From contig CBDHEM010000069.1 in assembly GCA_965261955.1 (NCBI GenBank), positions 558,001 to 622,000 on the forward strand: a DNA stretch of 64,000 bases, given 5' to 3'. Source of the stretch: JABAAI01 sp965261955 (GTDB taxonomy: Bacteria > Spirochaetota > Leptospiria > Leptospirales > Leptonemataceae). Below the pieces are notes generated by a model. The model made no database searches. It had not been told where the DNA came from and worked only from the letters and a program-made list of their open reading frames with translations. The position numbers were made by a program, and so were the translations under genes. The number at the start of each line of letters is the position of its first letter. The first letter of the stretch is position 1. Below are positions 10,501-21,232 of the stretch, piece by piece.

Positions 10501-13500
10501 GCCTGTGTGACGTTGCCTTGTTTGGCTCACTTTCACCGAAGTTTGGGCTCCACCACCTATGCTTTCTGTGATTTCATACTGACTTGCACCAGCAACGGCA
10601 TTCCATGAAATCGTATAGGACGCATCCGAAGACACACCACTCGCTTCATCTGTAGATAGGCCGCTTACCTGACCTATAGTACCAATCCCAACGGACTCAG
10701 AAGCGGAATAGTCTCCACAAGCCCTAACTGCCTGGGAGCTACTGGCATCTTTACAGGCTCGCACGCGATAGCGAAAAGTAGAACCGGAGGGTTTCGAGGT
10801 GACACTTATCGAAGAAACACCCGATTGGGAATTACTCGTTTTGGTCGTCGCCGTACTCCAAGCAGAGAAAGAGGCTCCAGAGGAAGAAGCCTCTTGCCAA
10901 TCGTAGCTATCGGCATGAGTCACACCTTGCCAACTCACCGTATAATTGCCTGAGGGAGACGCTGTTATCGGGCTGACGATAGAGGGTGCAGAAAGCTTTA
11001 CTTCCACGGATACGGAGCTAGAGGTAAGGCCACAATTGCTACCAGCACAGGCCTTGACTGTGTAGGAGTAGGTCTTCCCATATGCTTTGCCCGTGTAGTT
11101 TTTACGGATTCCTTGACTAATAATTTCCGCCGGAGATTGGGCATGACCACCTGGTGGTACCGCGTACCCCCCTCGCATAAGGATAATTTCCGCTGGAGTT
11201 TGGACAACACCATCTATGCTTTCTGTGATTTCATACTGACTTGCACCAGCAACAGCACCCCATGAAATCGTATAGGACGCATCCGAAGACACGCCACTTG
11301 CTTCATCTGTAGATAGACCGCTTACCTGACCTATAGTACCTATACTAACGGACTGAGGAGAGGAATAGTCTCCACAAGCCCTAGCTGTCTGAGAGCTACT
11401 AATAGCATCTTTACAGGCTCGCACGCGATAGCGAAAAGTAGAACCAGACGACTTCCCGACTTGCTGGAAACTATTGACACCGACCGCTGTCGAAGTCGCC
11501 ACTCCCCAAGCAGAGAAAGAGCCTCCACCAGAGGAAGAAGCCTCTTGCCAATCGTAGCTATCGGCATGGGTCACATCTGGCCAACTTACCGTATAATTGC
11601 CCGAGGGAGACGCTGCTATCCTATTGATAGAGGGTACAGAAAGCTTTACTTCCACGGACACGGAGCTAGAGGCAAGGCCACAATTGCTGCCAGCACAGGC
11701 CTTGACCGTGTAGGAGTAGCTCTTCCCATATGCTTTGCCCGTGTAGCTTTGGCTTGCTTGGCTCACTTTCACCGGAGCTTGGGTAACACCGCCTATGCTT
11801 TCTGTGATTTCATACTGACTTGCACCAGTAACAGCACCCCATGAAATCGTATAGGTCGCATCCGAAGACACGCCACTTGCTTCATCTGTAGATAGATTGC
11901 TTACCTGACCTATAGTGCCAATACTAACGGACCGAGAAGTGGAATAGTCTCCACAAGCCCTAACTGCCTGGGAGCTACTGGCATCTTTACAGGCTCGCAC
12001 GCGATAGCGAAAAGTAGAACCAGAGGGTTTCGAGGTGACACTTATCGAAGAATTACTCAATTGGGCCGCCGTACTCCAAGCAGAGAAAGAGGCTCCAGAA
12101 GAAGAAGCCTCTTGCCAATCGTAGCTATCGGCATGGGTCACATCTGGCCAACTCACCGTATAACTGCCTGAGGGAGACGCTGTTATCGGGCTGACGATAG
12201 AGGGTACAGAAAGCTTTACTTCCACGGACACGGAGCTAGAGGCAAGGCCACAATTGCTGCCAGCACAGGCCTTGACCGTGTAGGAGTAGCTCTTCCCATA
12301 TGCTTTGCCCGTGTAGTTTTGGCTTGCTTGGCTCACTTTCACCGAAGTTTGGGCTCCACCAGCTATGCTTTCTGTGATTTCATACTGACTTGCACCAGTA
12401 ACGGCACCCCATGAAATCGTATAGGAGGCATCCGAAGACACGCCACTTACTTCATCTGTAGATAGGCCGCTTACCTGACCTATAGTACCAATACTAACGG
12501 ACTGAGGAGAGGAATAGTCTCCACAAGCCCTCACTGTCTGGGAGCTACTGGCATCTTTACAGGCTCGCACGCGATAGCGAAAAGTAGAACCAGAGGGTTT
12601 CGAGGTGAAACTTATCGAAGAAGTACTCGTTTTGGTCGTTGCCCTACCCCAACCACCAGAAGCCTCTTGCCAATCGTAGCTATCGGCATGGGTCACACCT
12701 TGCCAACTCACCGTATAACTGCCTGAGGGAGACGCGGTTATCGGGCTGACGATAGAGGGTGCAGAAAGTTTTACTTCCACGGATACGGAGCTAGAGGTAA
12801 GGCCACAATTGCTGCCAGCACAGGCCTTGACCGTGTAGGAGTAGGTCTTCCCATATACTTTGCCTGTGTGACGTTGCCTTGTTTGGCTCACTTTCACCGG
12901 AGCTTGGGCAACACCGCCTATGCTTTCTGTGATTTCATACTGACTTGCACCAGTAACGGCACCCCATGAAATCGTATAGGAGGCATCCGAAGACACGCCA
13001 CTTGTTTCATCTGTGGACAGGCCGCTTACCTGACCTATAGTACCTATACTAACGGACTGAGGAGAGGAATAGTCTCCACAAGCCCTAACTGCCTGGGAGC
13101 CAGTGGCATCTTTACAGGCTCGCACGCGATAGCGAAAAGTAGAACCGGAGGGTTTCGAGGTGAAACTTATCGAAGAAGTACTCGTTTTGGTCGTCGCCGT
13201 ACCCCAAGAAGAAGAAGCCTCTTGCCAATCGTAGCTATCGGCATGGGATACATCTGGCCAACTCACCGTATAATTGCCTGAGGGAGACGCTGTTATCGGG
13301 CTGATGATAGAGGGTGCAGAAAGTTTTACTTCCACGGACACGGAGCTAGAAGCAAGACCACAATTGCTGCCAGCACAGGCCTTGACCATGTAGGAGTAGG
13401 TCTTCCCATATGCTTTGCCCGTGTAGCCTTGGCTTGCTTGGCTCACTTTCACCGGGGTTTGGGCAACTCTGCCTATGCTTTCTGTGATTTCATACTCACT

Positions 13501-16210
13501 TGCACCAGTAACGGCATTCCATGAAATCGTATAGGACGCATCCGAAGACACGCCATTTGCTTCATCTGTAGATAGGCCGCTTACCTGACCTATAGTACCA
13601 ATACTAACGGACCGAGGAACGGAATAGTCTCCACAAGCCCTCACTGTCTGGGAGCTACTAATAGCATCTTTACAGGCTCGCACGCGATAGCGAAAAGTAG
13701 AACCGGAGGGTTTCGAGGTGAAACTTATCGAAGAATTACTCAATTGGGCCGCCGTACTCCAAGCAGAGAAAGAGGCTCCAGAAGAAGAAGCCTCTTGCCA
13801 ATCGTAGCTATCGGCATGGGTCACACCTTGCCAACTCACCGTATAATTGCCTGATGGAGACGCTGTTATCGTGTCGATAGAGGGTGCAGAAAGCTTTACT
13901 TCCACAGACACGGAGTTAGAGGTAAGGCCACAGTTGCTGCCAGCACAGGCCCTGACCGTGTAGGAGTAGGTCTTCCCATATACTTTGCCCGTGTAGTTTT
14001 GGCTTGCTTGGCTCACTTTCACTGGAGTTTGGGCAACACCATCTATGCTTTCTGTGATTTCATACTCACTTGCACCAGTAACAGCACCCCATGAAATCGT
14101 ATAGGAGGCATCCGAAGACACGCCACTTGCTTCATCTGTAGACAGACCGCTTACCCGGCCTATAGTACCTATACTAACGTCCCGAAAAGCGGAATACCCT
14201 CCACAAGCCCTCGCTGTCTGAGAGCCAGTGGCATCTTTACAGGCTCGTACGCGATAGCGAAAAGTAGAACCAGACGACTTCCCGACTTGCTGGAAACTAT
14301 TGACACCGATCGCTGTCGAACTCGCCACGCCCCAAGCAGAGAAAGAGGCTCCAGAGGAAGAAGAAGCCTCTTGCCAATCGTAGCTATCGGCATGGGATAC
14401 ATTTGGCCAACTCACCGTATAATTGCCTGAGGGAGACGCTGTTATCGGGCTGATGATAGAGGGTGCAGAAAGTTTTACTTCCACAGACACGGAGCTAGAG
14501 GCAAGACCACAATTGCTGCCAGCACAGGCCTTGACCGTGTAGGAGTAGGTCTTCCCATATGCTTTGCCTGTGTGACGTTGCCTTGTTTGGCTCACTTTCA
14601 CCGAAGTTTGGGCTCCACCACCTATGCTTTCTGTGATTTCATACTCACTTGCATCAGCAACAGCACCCCATGAAATCGTATAGGACGCATCCGAAGACAC
14701 GCCACTTGCTTCATCTGTAGATAGGCCGCTTACCTGACCTATAGTACCAATACTAACGGACTGAGGAGAGGAATACTCCCCACAATCCCTCACTGCCTGG
14801 GAGCTACTAATAGCATCTTTACAGGCTCGCACACGGTAGCGAAAAGTAGAACCAGAGGGTTTCGAGGTGAAACTTATCGAAGAATTACTCGTTTGGGTCG
14901 CCGTACTCCAAGCAGAGAAAGAGGCTCCAGAAGAAGAAGCCTCTTGCCAATCGTAGCTATCGGCATGAGATACACTTGGCCAACTCACCGTATAATTGCC
15001 TGAGGGAGACGCTGTTATCGTGTCGATAGAGGGTGCAGAAAGTTTTACTTCCATAGACACGGAGCTAGAGGCAAGACCACAATTGCTGCCAGCACAGGCC
15101 TTGACCGTGTAGGAGTAGGTCTTCCCATATACTTTGCCTGTGTAGTTTTGGCTTGCTTGGCTCACTTTCACCGAAGTTTGGGCTCCACCGCCTATGCTTT
15201 CTGTGATTTCATACTCACTTGCACCAGTAACAGCACCCCATGAAATCGTATAGGAGGCATCCGAAGACACGCCACTTGCTTCATCTGTAGATAGATTGCT
15301 TACCTGACCTATAGTACCAATACTAACGGACTGAGGAGAGGAATACTCTCCACAAGCCCTCACTGTCTGGGAGCTACTAATAGCATCTTTACAGGCTCGT
15401 ACGCGATAGCGAAAAGTAGAACCAGACGACTTCCCGACTTGCTGGAAACTATTGACACCGATCGCTGTCGAACTCGCCACGCCCCAAGCAGAGGAAGAGC
15501 CTCCAGAGGAGGAAGAAGAAGCCTCTTGCCAATCGTAGCTATCGGCATGGGGCACATTTGGCCACTCCACTGTATAATTGCCTGAGGGAGACGCTGCTAT
15601 CGTGTCGATAGAGGGTGAAGAAAGCTTTACTTCCACGGACACGGAGCTAGAGGCAAGACCACAATTGCTACCAGCACAGGCCTTGACCGTGTAGGAGTAG
15701 GTCTTCCCATATGCTTTGCCTGTGTAGCTTTGGCTTGCTTGGCTCACTTTCACTGGAGTTTGGGCAACATTGTCTATGCTTTCTGTGATTTCATACTGAC
15801 TTGCACCAGTAACGGCACTCCATGAAACCATGTAGGACGCATCCGAAGACACGCCACTCGCTTCATTTATAGACAGACCGCTTACTTGATCTAGAGCACC
15901 AATATTAACGGACTGAGGAGAGGAATAGTCTCCACAATCCCTCACTGTCTGGGAGCTAATGGCCTCTTTACAGGCTCGCACACGATAGCGAAAAGTAGAA
16001 CCGGAGGGTTGCGAGGTGACACTCGCCTGAGAAATGCTCGTTTTGGTTGCCGTACTCCAAGCAGAGAAAAAGCCGCCAGAGAAAGAATAAGCCTCTTGCC
16101 AATCGTAGCTATCGGCATGGGGCACATTTGGCCAACTCACCGTATAATCGCCTGAGGGAGACGCTAGTATCGCGTTAATGGAGGGTTTAGAAAGTTTTAC
16201 TCCCGCAATG
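7570..16210 (-). repeat. Array of 15 tandem two-domain Fn3 units (about 575 bp each)
   Basis: The marker sequence DSYDWQEA occurs 15 times at about 575-bp intervals, always followed by RYRVRACK and then by the YEITESI and ACAGSNC blocks. Units differ mainly in a short linker after DSYDWQEA: SSSGASFSAWSTA, SSWGTATT, GGWGRATT and similar. One stretch of 637 bp (8384-9020) is identical to 12464-13100, which shows recent exchange or duplication between distant units. One unit near 11100-11205 carries an extra in-frame insert. Such arrays are prone to copy-number change and to assembly collapse. Confidence 0.9.
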
Positions 16211-16486
16211 CCTCTGCCCAAAGCTGAGTCCTCTATATCCGCTTCAGTTTTCGACGCACACGCGCCTATCGGACAAGTACCAGAACCAATGTCATTAGAA
16301 GGACCAGATCCAGCCGTAAAGTAATTTGTTCCAGCTACACTAGCTCCACCATCAAGCCTACCAAACAGGCCGCCAATGCTGAGACTAGAACCACTACCAG
16401 TCACAGCAGTCACAGTAGCCGTAGCATGGCTATCACTCACGCTACCACCATCCACGCGACCCACCAGGCCGCCTGCATGACCATTA

Positions 16487-17728
16487 CTAGCACCCAACCC
16501 CACCCTTGGCATAGCTGCCGCTTATACTACCATCACTACTTCCCACCAGACCGCCTGTAGCAGAGCTACCACTAGCTGTTGTCACCTTCACTTTACCATC
16601 ACTCGTGACAGAGCTCTTACTCACACTACCAGACTCGCCCACACGACCCACCAGGCCGCCTGTAGCAGAACTACCACTAGCCCTACCTTTCACAGTCACA
16701 GTACTACCGGCATAGCTGTCGCTTACACTACCATCACTACTTCCCACCAGGCCGCCTGCAGCAGAACTAGCACTACCTTTCATGTCCACAGTCACAGTAC
16801 TACTGGCATAGCTACCGCTTACACTACCATCACTACTTCCCACCAGGCCGCCTGCAACAGAACTACCATCACCTTTCACAGTCACAGTACTAGCGGCATC
16901 GCTGTCGCTTACACTACCACTACCAGAAATCTCACCCACCAAGCCACCTACATAACCATAACTATTACCTGCACTATAACTATTAGGGCCTGGCTTAGTA
17001 TAAACCACATAAATAGTCATAATCACCAAGGCACTGCTCTTACTCACTCTACCAGACCCACGTACACGACCTACCAGGCCACCTGTAGCAGAACTATCAC
17101 TACACTTCTTACATTTCACAGTACTACTACCCGTGACAGAGCTGTTACTCACACTACCAGACCCACCCATATCACCCACCAGGCCGGCTACAGAGCTGGA
17201 AGCAGTGGTATTACGACTATTTATGTGAACGTCCTCTAACTCAACGTCCTCAATCTTAGCACCAACGGTACTACCAAACATACCTACGTTATCAGCATCA
17301 GAATTAATATGGAGATTCGTAATTTTATGGCCATCCCCATCAAAACTACCTGTAAATTTATCCGCAGAGTTCCCTATGGGTTTAAAGCCCGCACAAGTGG
17401 GTGCAGACCCGCTGCTACCGGTATAGGCGACGCAACCAGAGGCACCCTCGCTTTGGCTCGCGCTTGCGTCAATGTCATTGCCCAAGCGGTAGTCTTTATC
17501 CAGGCCGTTCTTTTTGATGTCTTTTAAATCGTCGTAATCTTTGATAGTGATGGGACCCGATTGGCCTGTTTTTGTATTTGCTCCCGCTGGGGCACCAGAA
17601 CTACAAGCAGAATAAAGTAAAATAGATAGTATTGGAATCGCGAATAAGGACGGAGTTACGTTTTGTTTACAGCCCCGCGTGACAGGGGATAGGATACGTT
17701 TAGTTATGTTGGTTCCGATAGTTTTCAT
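16487..17728 (-). CDS. N-terminal lipoprotein part of the giant GLUG/Fn3 protein, ending at a frameshift
   Basis: This is the true 5' end of the giant gene. ATG at 17728 is preceded by GAGGTC as a ribosome binding site. Residues 1-42 form a long signal peptide with a hydrophobic core (PSLFAIPILSILLYSAC) and a spirochaete-style lipobox, with Cys42 as the predicted lipidated residue. The mature part has a module starting PITIKDYDDLKDIKKNG and then about eight GLUG-like repeats (GGLVG...GSVS.S). The frame stops at 16487-16489, shortly after the tract ggtggggttggg. Removing one G there joins it to the next frame (ASNGHAGGLVGRV), so the stop probably reflects a one-base insertion, a programmed or phase-variable slip, or a sequencing error. 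Alone it could still give a 413-residue lipoprotein. Confidence 0.8.
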   Translation of the reverse strand: MKTIGTNITKRILSPVTRGCKQNVTPSLFAIPILSILLYSACSSGAPAGANTKTGQSGPITIKDYDDLKDIKKNGLDKDYRLGNDIDASASQSEGASGCVAYTGSSGSAPTCAGFKPIGNSADKFTGSFDGDGHKITNLHINSDADNVGMFGSTVGAKIEDVELEDVHINSRNTTASSSVAGLVGDMGGSGSVSNSSVTGSSTVKCKKCSDSSATGGLVGRVRGSGRVSKSSALVIMTIYVVYTKPGPNSYSAGNSYGYVGGLVGEISGSGSVSDSDAASTVTVKGDGSSVAGGLVGSSDGSVSGSYASSTVTVDMKGSASSAAGGLVGSSDGSVSDSYAGSTVTVKGRASGSSATGGLVGRVGESGSVSKSSVTSDGKVKVTTASGSSATGGLVGSSDGSISGSYAKGGVGC

Positions 17729-17865
17729 GTTATTGACCTCTTTTTTTACGCTTCAGCTTCTATCTCAATTACGCACTCGATTGCGCACCCGTTCCAAGGC
17801 AGAAGTGACCCCACTTCAAATTAGGCAGGGCGTACGTCAAACTAATTTTGGGAAGATAACATTCT

Positions 17866-18140
17866 GTGGGAAGTTTTGCGGTGGAAGAGAGATTTGCTGT
17901 TGGAAGGTCAGCTTTGCTATGAAAGAAAGATTTGCTGAAGCAAATCCTACGATTTTAAGCGCGCGAAAAAAGCAAGGCTTCCACGTGGGAAATAAGCGAG
18001 GTTGGGGAGGCTTCGTGGGAAGATTTGCGGTGGAAGGTCAGCTTTACGTTGGTAGCGTTGTTCTCTTGGTAAGCTTTGCTGAAGCAAAGCTACCGATATT
18101 TAAGGGCGCGAAAAAGATAAGGCTTCACATCAGAAACTGA
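17866..18140. repeat. Two degenerate copies of a hairpin-bearing intergenic repeat
   Basis: Two direct copies start at GGGAAG(T/A)TTTGCGGTGGAAG (about 17868 and 18019). Each ends with a GCGCGAAAAA..AAGGCTTC block (about 17960 and 18110). Each copy contains a perfect hairpin with the same TGAA loop: GATTTGC/GCAAATC at 17929-17946 and AGCTTTGC/GCAAAGCT at 18072-18091. The stems differ by paired changes, suggesting that the hairpin itself is conserved. A related hairpin occurs at 34709-34726. Confidence 0.6.
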
Positions 18141-18142
18141 CC

Positions 18143-18290
18143 TTCCCTCCAAAGAGTGGGCAGTCCACTTTAAGTTATGGAGGAAGAGGACATGGGTTTT
18201 ATAACATAGAAGCCTTGGACAGAACCGTTGCTCAAAATAAGCCTAAGGAAGCCTAAGGAAGGGTCTGATTTTTGTTCTGACAGCCACTCT
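18143..18290 (+). mobile_element. Fragment of an IS3-type element
   Basis: This stretch, from ccttccctccaaagagtggg to tctgatttttgttctgacag, is closely similar to the complement of about 34930-35070. There the same DNA encodes part of an IS3-family integrase core (YNIEALARTVAQNKPKEGF). Only the segment around this region survives. It contains a small internal direct duplication (aagcctaaggaagcctaagg) and has no usable reading frame. Confidence 0.7.
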
Positions 18291-18342
18291 TGCTATCTAT
18301 ACGTACAGCTAATAACCTATACTATAAATATACTGTAAAAGC

Positions 18343-18530
18343 AAAATAGAGTTGTTGGGGAAGCCCAATTTCAGAGTATATCTTATCCTTACAGCTGATT
18401 CTTGACAGCTGATTCTTGAATTTTATTTTATGTGGAAGTTCCCAATTTCTAGTTTTTTTGGGTGAAGAGAGTTTACAAACAGATTCTTGGATTATGAGCT
18501 CTATGACTATTTTTGCAACAACTCTATTTT
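18343..18530. repeat. 188-bp segment bounded by 15-bp perfect inverted repeats
   Basis: AAAATAGAGTTGTTG at 18343-18357 is repeated as its exact complement at 18516-18530. The same core, AGAGTTGTTG followed by (c)AAAA, bounds the segment at 46455-46610. Inside is a tandem duplication of acagctgattcttg (about 18393-18420). The arrangement resembles a non-autonomous transposable element or an IS remnant. It ends 16 bases before the 3' end of the next gene. Confidence 0.5.
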
Positions 18531-18546
18531 AGAAGAAATGAAAAGT

Positions 18547-19413
18547 TTACTTTTTCTGCAAAGAAAACAGAGGAGTTAGTATTCTTTCTTGGAGTATCCG
18601 ACCCCGTTGGCTATAGTAGGTTTTTTTCATAGGAAAAACTTGCGCTAAGTTAGAATAGAGAAAACATTCAAATTGTAAATTTTGAATGAGTAAACTATGG
18701 GAATTTTCTGGAAAGCCCTCGGCCAAAACTTGAGTGGAAAGTACCATGTGGCGACTATTTAAAAGATCGGGTTTGATATAAGTGAGTATAGCTTCTAGAC
18801 TGGCGGGTTCAATTTTTCCTCCTACGGATGTGCGTATTTTATGCTTTTGTGCCTCACTTACAATGAGTTTACAATTTGTAAGGACAGCGTCGTCATTTGG
18901 AGAAAAACTAATTTTTATATTTTTGTTTTCGTTATTTTTATTCATGAGGTGCGTGGAATTTATAAAAGCAGCCATGGAGCCCGACAAATCCGTGCGTGCG
19001 GCTGTGATTTGATCTAGTTCTCCAGCCTCTGGAAGTTGTAATATTTCTTCTAGTTTTTCCACAGCCGTAATTGTTTCTATATTGATAGCTTTTTGTATCC
19101 TTTTGTAGTCGTTTGGATTTAAGACCTCCCGTAAGCTTATAAAGAATTTTTGGAGAGCATAGGGTGATTCAATCATGGGAGCAATTAGGGCATCTACTTT
19201 TAGTTCCGACAGGGATCGTATATCATTGCGGGCCTCAGCCCCCCCTATCTTAACATAAAGTGGGATGATATTTCTGCTTAGCTTTCGTAGATAGGCAATT
19301 TCTTCAAAGCCCATATCCTCAATTTCGGTACCTGTTTTTAGAGCCACTAGACCAGCCTCTTCCTTGAGCTGAATAAGGCAATTACGCAGATCAGAAAAAG
19401 AAGTTGAATTCAT
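18547..19413 (-). CDS. HpcH/HpaI aldolase / citrate-lyase-like protein
   Basis: About 288 residues from the ATG at 19413 (MNSTSFSDLRNCL). A longer frame upstream lacks support. The central part has the layout of phosphoenolpyruvate/pyruvate-family TIM barrels: IPLYVKIGGAEARNDI, then LIAPMIESPYALQKF, then INIETITAVEKLEEIL, then AARTDLSGSM. Proteins of this type cleave or form C-C bonds on acyl-CoA or keto-acid substrates. The substrate cannot be told here. It stands alone, convergent with the repeat-rich region and divergent from the enoyl-CoA hydratase gene. Confidence 0.65.
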   Translation of the reverse strand: MNSTSFSDLRNCLIQLKEEAGLVALKTGTEIEDMGFEEIAYLRKLSRNIIPLYVKIGGAEARNDIRSLSELKVDALIAPMIESPYALQKFFISLREVLNPNDYKRIQKAINIETITAVEKLEEILQLPEAGELDQITAARTDLSGSMAAFINSTHLMNKNNENKNIKISFSPNDDAVLTNCKLIVSEAQKHKIRTSVGGKIEPASLEAILTYIKPDLLNSRHMVLSTQVLAEGFPENSHSLLIQNLQFECFLYSNLAQVFPMKKTYYSQRGRILQERILTPLFSLQKK

Positions 19414-19638
19414 AATGAAAAGAAAAAAGTGAGCTTGGGATCGATAGGCTTGACACAAAAAGGCTTGAAAAATATCCGTGGAGTCTTCGCATTACTTTAT
19501 TTTTGTGGTTTTAATCGCCTTCTTTCCTTTTGATGAGCAATTTTTTGAGAAAACTCTTGCTTGTCTAAGTAAAATTTTCTCAACATGGCTTGAGAAGGCT
19601 TTCTTTTTTGGAAAATCGCCCCCACAACGATTTGAAAT

Positions 19639-20433
19639 ATGAATTTTGTAAAGCTGGAAAAAAAAGATCATATAGCTATTTTGGGTTTGGATCGCCCAAG
19701 TGCCTTAAATGCTTTGAATGAAGAAATGCTGGATGCTATCCATACTGTGGTGCAAAATCTTTCCTCTGACAAGCAAATACATGGTGTTTTATTTTATGGT
19801 ATGGGAGACCGTGCCTTTGTAGCTGGGGCGGATATCGCCACAATGAAAGAGGCTAGCCCAGAAACAAATGCAAAATTTTGCCAGAAAGGAAAAGATGTAT
19901 TTTCTGCTATAAATCAGGCTAACTTGATTAGTGTGGCTGCGGTATCTGGCTTTGCTTTTGGAGGTGGTTTGGAATTAGCTTTAGCGTGTGATATGCGTCT
20001 GGCTTCCCATAATGCTCTCTTTGCCCTTCCTGAAGTGAGTTTGGGAATTTATCCCGGTTTTGGAGGTACTCAAAGACTTCCACGTTTGATTGGTCCTGGT
20101 CTTGCTTTGGAACTGATTCTTTCTGGATCTCAGATTACAGCTAAGCGCGCTCATGAAATTGGTCTTGTGAATCATGTTTATTTTGATGAAGAACATGATC
20201 AGATTGGAGAGTCTTTTTTAGAGTTTTCTGAGAACTTCTTGCGAAAATTATTGGGAAAAAACTCGGTTAGTGCGCAACTAGCTGCTCGCCGTGTTATTCA
20301 TGAAGGTTTAGATTTAAGTTTGGCAGAAGGTCTACAAAAAGAACAAAAAGGTATTGAGAAACTTTTTTTGGCTAGTGATGCGAAAGAAGGTTTTTCTGCT
20401 TTTCTTGAAAAGCGTTCGGCAAGTTTTTCATAG
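19639..20433 (+). CDS. Enoyl-CoA hydratase (crotonase family)
   Basis: A 264-residue crotonase-fold enzyme, normal length for the family. It hydrates trans-2-enoyl-CoA in fatty-acid beta-oxidation. The oxyanion-hole segments are visible as AFVAGADIATMKEA (about residue 60) and SGFAFGGGLELALACD (about 105). The two catalytic glutamates are the Glu in GGGLELALACD and the one in ALPEVSLGIYPGFGGTQRL. It lies 22 bases ahead of tsaB and probably shares its transcript. The precise acyl-CoA substrate is unknown. Confidence 0.93.
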   Translation: MNFVKLEKKDHIAILGLDRPSALNALNEEMLDAIHTVVQNLSSDKQIHGVLFYGMGDRAFVAGADIATMKEASPETNAKFCQKGKDVFSAINQANLISVAAVSGFAFGGGLELALACDMRLASHNALFALPEVSLGIYPGFGGTQRLPRLIGPGLALELILSGSQITAKRAHEIGLVNHVYFDEEHDQIGESFLEFSENFLRKLLGKNSVSAQLAARRVIHEGLDLSLAEGLQKEQKGIEKLFLASDAKEGFSAFLEKRSASFS

Positions 20434-20455
20434 TATACTTTTGTGGGATATTTTT

Positions 20456-21232
20456 GTGAATGAAAAAGATGTTTGTTTAGTTTTGGATATTAGTAATCGT
20501 TGGATTTTGGTCGGCATCTATTCTAGTCAATTTTCTTATGAGAATAGTATAGTGACCCCTCGAAGCGCCTTCCAATGGCTCCCAGAAACGATACAAAAGC
20601 TTTGTGCTAGTGTTTCTATTGAAAGACCAGACTGGATTGTGAGTACCATTGGCCCAGGTTCTTTTACGGGGGTGCGTTTGGGTGTAAGTTTCTCCCGTAA
20701 TCTAGCGCAGTTATGGGAAATACCCGTTCTGGGTGTGGCGTCGTTATATTTCTATTGCTATGATCTCTTGTGTCAAAACCAAGAGCTTGCTGGAGTGATA
20801 CTTATGATAGATGGTAAACAAAAGAAAATATATGGAGCTAGTTTGGATCGTTTTTTACTTTCTTCAGATTTCATGGCGAAAAATCCCTCCTTTGCTTCAT
20901 TCCCTATAGTCGATCAAGTGCCTCATATATTTTTTCAAGAACAAAAAGAAACAAATTGTCATTACGGTATATACGCCGATCAACCAGAAGAGATTGCTCA
21001 ATATGTACCCAGAGAGGAAAATAGTTGTGCAAAGGAAATCCAAATGCTTCCTAAAATGCCTCAACCGCATTCAAAAAACCTTTATCATCTAGCGTTAAAA
21101 CATGGAGGCAAGCTTGTTGCTTCTAGCTGGAAAAAACTTTTACCTTTGTATTTAAGAAGTGATCCGGCTAACGCAAAGTATCCCGGTGGAATTTCTATGA
21201 CGAGAAATAGACGTGTGACTTTTTTGCGATGA
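20456..21232 (+). CDS. tsaB: tRNA N6-threonylcarbamoyladenosine biosynthesis protein TsaB
   Basis: About 258 residues from a GTG at 20456 (reading VNEKDVCLVLDISN). Longer frames into the preceding gene are not supported. The family signature TIGPGSFTGVRLG is at about residues 68-80, after an actin-like N-terminus (LVLDISNRWILVGIY). TsaB is the scaffold partner of TsaD and TsaE in forming the t6A modification at position 37 of ANN-decoding tRNAs. It overlaps the next gene, rnr, by four bases (ATGA), so the two are translationally coupled. Confidence 0.88.
   Translation: MNEKDVCLVLDISNRWILVGIYSSQFSYENSIVTPRSAFQWLPETIQKLCASVSIERPDWIVSTIGPGSFTGVRLGVSFSRNLAQLWEIPVLGVASLYFYCYDLLCQNQELAGVILMIDGKQKKIYGASLDRFLLSSDFMAKNPSFASFPIVDQVPHIFFQEQKETNCHYGIYADQPEEIAQYVPREENSCAKEIQMLPKMPQPHSKNLYHLALKHGGKLVASSWKKLLPLYLRSDPANAKYPGGISMTRNRRVTFLR

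Larger units (their letters stand above)
3754..16512 (-). pseudogene. Central part of the giant GLUG/fibronectin-III lipoprotein (4,252 codons), split from both ends
   Basis: Reading in gene direction, the fragment has these parts. First is one more stretch of GLUG repeats. Then come 15 tandem copies of a two-domain unit of about 190 residues. Domain A carries DSYDWQEA and FRYRVRACKDA. Domain B carries SDASYTISW, YEITESI and YSYTVKACAGSNCG. Five divergent Fn3-like domains follow, then a short Cys-containing spacer (near 5840-6060), then two GLUG modules. The fold call rests on the W/Y/L spacing of Fn3 domains. The ATG used by gene finders at 16512 is not a real start, since the frame simply continues that of the fragment at 16487-17728 after a frameshift. 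The stop codon comes from the IS end at 3754-3760. The intact protein would probably be surface-exposed. Confidence 0.85.
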
